Shown: positions 5,412 through 6,732 of the stretch, piece after piece | Position numbering within the stretch: position 1 is the stretch's first letter | Layout: every line of letters begins with the position of its first letter | Assembly: GCA_937951695.1 (NCBI GenBank) | Contig: CALFBL010000007.1 | Coordinates: forward strand, 1 to 6,732 | DNA from: an uncultured Granulosicoccaceae bacterium | GTDB lineage: Bacteria > Pseudomonadota > Gammaproteobacteria > Granulosicoccales > Granulosicoccaceae | DNA length: 6,732 nt | Reading direction: 5' to 3' | Translations under genes and position numbers: made by a program | Notes under the pieces: generated by a model | The model's database searches: none | Told to the model about the DNA's origin: nothing | Seen by the model: the letters and a program-made list of their open reading frames with translations, nothing else

Positions 5412-6732
5412 TTAATAAGAATGCCACAATCGACGGTTTTTGACCCAGTAACGATCAGGTGGACGTCGTAAGCCGTGGGGCCCGAAGTAGAACTGCACAG
5501 CCCCTTCTTGCCCGGTCACATACGATTCACTTCCCCCTATCTTATAGCGCAATAATACTTCATCGTGAGGAAAACCTGACCGGTTACGATGGCCAGCTGG
5601 TAACACGACGTGCACGGGACGCCACGCCGCCACGAATTCTTCGCTTGATGAGGTGCGACTGCCGTGATGCGGAGCGATCAGTAAAGTCAGCTGCCGATTC
5701 CACCCAAAGACGCCAGGTGAACCTGGTCGTACCTCTGTAAGTAATTGATTGTCAAACACTTCATCACTTGCAAGCCGTCTCAGCAGGCGGCGTTCACCGC
5801 GCTTTTCAATGTCGCCTGGAAACAACACGGTCGACTGCGCGTACTGGACGAGCAACACGCAGGACTCATCGTTGTCATCCACGTCCTCGCCGATCAGCTC
5901 GGCTTCGACATCGTGCTCTGCAGGATGCAGAAATGAAAATTCCACCCCGTCGAGTTGCCAATGCTGACCCACATAGCAACGCTGGACACGACCCGGTGCC
6001 ACCACCGAATCGTCCAGCGCGCTGACACCGCCTAACCAGACTTGGGCATCGGGAAACACTGCGGCAAGCTCGTTGGCTCCGGCGGCGTGGTCAGCGTCGC
6101 TGTGGCTGATAACGATATGCGTCAGCCTGCGCCGTCCCAGCTGGTGTAGCGCCGGCAACACCGTGGCCTCCCAATGATCGCGCCCGCCTCCCATCGCATC
6201 CCCTGTATCTATTAACACCGCGTGATGTCGGGTTAGCACGACGCTTGCGTGACCTTGGCCAACGTCCAGCACGTGGACCTCCATACCGTACACGGCCCGA
6301 AAGCCCAAACTCCACACCAAAATCGGCGTGCACAGCGGCATTGAAAAGCGACGCAGCCCAAGCCCTGGCGGCCCACACATACACAGCACACCCGCCACGG
6401 CTGTGATCAGCACGAACGCTGTTGGAACAGTGACCGGTACACCTGAAAACGGCAAACTCGCACAGAGACTCAACCAGTGCTCCAATCCAGCAATGCACAC
6501 ACTCACCAGACGCAGACACTCACTGACCAACCAAGTCGCTTGCGGCGCAACAGCGCACAACACCACCACCAGGAGACTGAGAGGAACGACCACGATCGAC
6601 ACCAGCGGTACGGCCAGTAGATTTGCTAACGGCGAGACGATTGAGCCGGTGGAAAAAAACCATCCTGTAATCGGAATCAGACAAATACCCAAGAGTAGAT
6701 GTAAGCGCCACGCGCCTAGCAGTGATAGCCCG
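5412..6732 (-). CDS. comEC: ComEC/Rec2-family DNA uptake channel, C-terminal part (5' end beyond window)
   Basis: ComEC is the inner-membrane channel through which single-stranded DNA enters the cytoplasm during natural transformation. The frame has no stop up to the right edge, so the TTG at 6692 is an internal Leu and not the start. About 439 residues are visible, beginning inside the membrane competence domain; the stretch RLHLLL...ITGWFF...SIVSPLANLLAVPLVS is typical of it. More hydrophobic segments follow up to about residue 145. A metallo-beta-lactamase-like domain then starts at VHVLDVGQGHAS (around 153-163), with the metal-binding HSDADH at about 210-215, FPGDIE near 305 and APHHGSRTSSS near 353. 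These motifs look intact, so the domain could be catalytically active. Compared with what I know of the family, there is an extra stretch of about 20 residues just before APHHGS. The stop TAA lies 3 bases before the first possible exbB ATG. The gene order comEC-exbB-exbD is known from Pseudomonas-like bacteria. The family call is secure; function in transformation here is inferred. Confidence 0.95.
   Translation of the reverse strand, partial: GLSLLGAWRLHLLLGICLIPITGWFFSTGSIVSPLANLLAVPLVSIVVVPLSLLVVVLCAVAPQATWLVSECLRLVSVCIAGLEHWLSLCASLPFSGVPVTVPTAFVLITAVAGVLCMCGPPGLGLRRFSMPLCTPILVWSLGFRAVYGMEVHVLDVGQGHASVVLTRHHAVLIDTGDAMGGGRDHWEATVLPALHQLGRRRLTHIVISHSDADHAAGANELAAVFPDAQVWLGGVSALDDSVVAPGRVQRCYVGQHWQLDGVEFSFLHPAEHDVEAELIGEDVDDNDESCVLLVQYAQSTVLFPGDIEKRGERRLLRRLASDEVFDNQLLTEVRPGSPGVFGWNRQLTLLIAPHHGSRTSSSEEFVAAWRPVHVVLPAGHRNRSGFPHDEVLLRYKIGGSESYVTGQEGAVQFYFGPHGLRRPPDRYWVKNRRLWHSY

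Noticed and set aside
6091..6519. A 142-codon minus-strand open frame inside comEC
   Set aside because: It lies in another frame of a clearly coding comEC region, has a low-complexity Arg/Gly/Ala-rich product, and shows no recognisable domain. It is a shadow of the GC-rich codons.

Overview
This window is a stretch of one leftward (minus-strand) operon, almost wall to wall with genes, from a Gram-negative bacterium. In transcription order it reads comEC (5' end cut off by the right edge), an exbB-type gene, an exbD-type gene, msbA, lpxK, kdsB, a nudF-type Nudix hydrolase, and possibly the first codons of another gene at the left edge. The combination comEC / exbB / exbD / msbA / lpxK / kdsB is a gene order known from Gammaproteobacteria (Pseudomonas, Marinobacter and relatives), and base composition is moderately GC-rich throughout. 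I therefore infer a gammaproteobacterium outside the enterics, but I cannot name the genus. Nothing suggests mobile DNA, phage, CRISPR or foreign base composition.

Layout. 5412-6732: C-terminal part of the DNA-uptake channel ComEC. 4734-5363 (or 5408) and 4324-4737: a proton-driven ExbB/ExbD (TolQ/TolR-like) pair. 2572-4317: MsbA, the lipid A flippase. 1484-2575: LpxK, the lipid A 4'-kinase. 688-1446: KdsB, CMP-Kdo synthetase. 77-691: a Nudix hydrolase resembling ADP-ribose pyrophosphatase. 1-68: an open frame running off the edge, not recognised. No gap exceeds about 50 bases, so there is no room for an internal promoter region or a classical terminator. The operon promoter must lie beyond the right edge.

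How the genes work together. LpxK makes lipid IVA and KdsB activates Kdo, the first sugar added to lipid IVA. MsbA flips the Kdo2-lipid A core across the inner membrane. ExbB/ExbD supply a proton-motive motor with an unidentified partner. ComEC and the Nudix enzyme have no obvious link to this pathway.

The most interesting signal is at the gene junctions. Three successive start codons (exbD, msbA, lpxK) each carry a short perfect inverted repeat that would fold in the mRNA over, or directly against, the start codon. Each hairpin includes the last codons of the gene before it, so the ribosome finishing the upstream gene would have to open it. Together with three ATGA stop/start overlaps, this looks like hairpin-gated translational coupling along the lipid A export segment. 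The inverted repeats are seen directly; the regulatory role is inference. Apart from that, this is an ordinary core-genome region, and I see no new defence or enzyme system in it.
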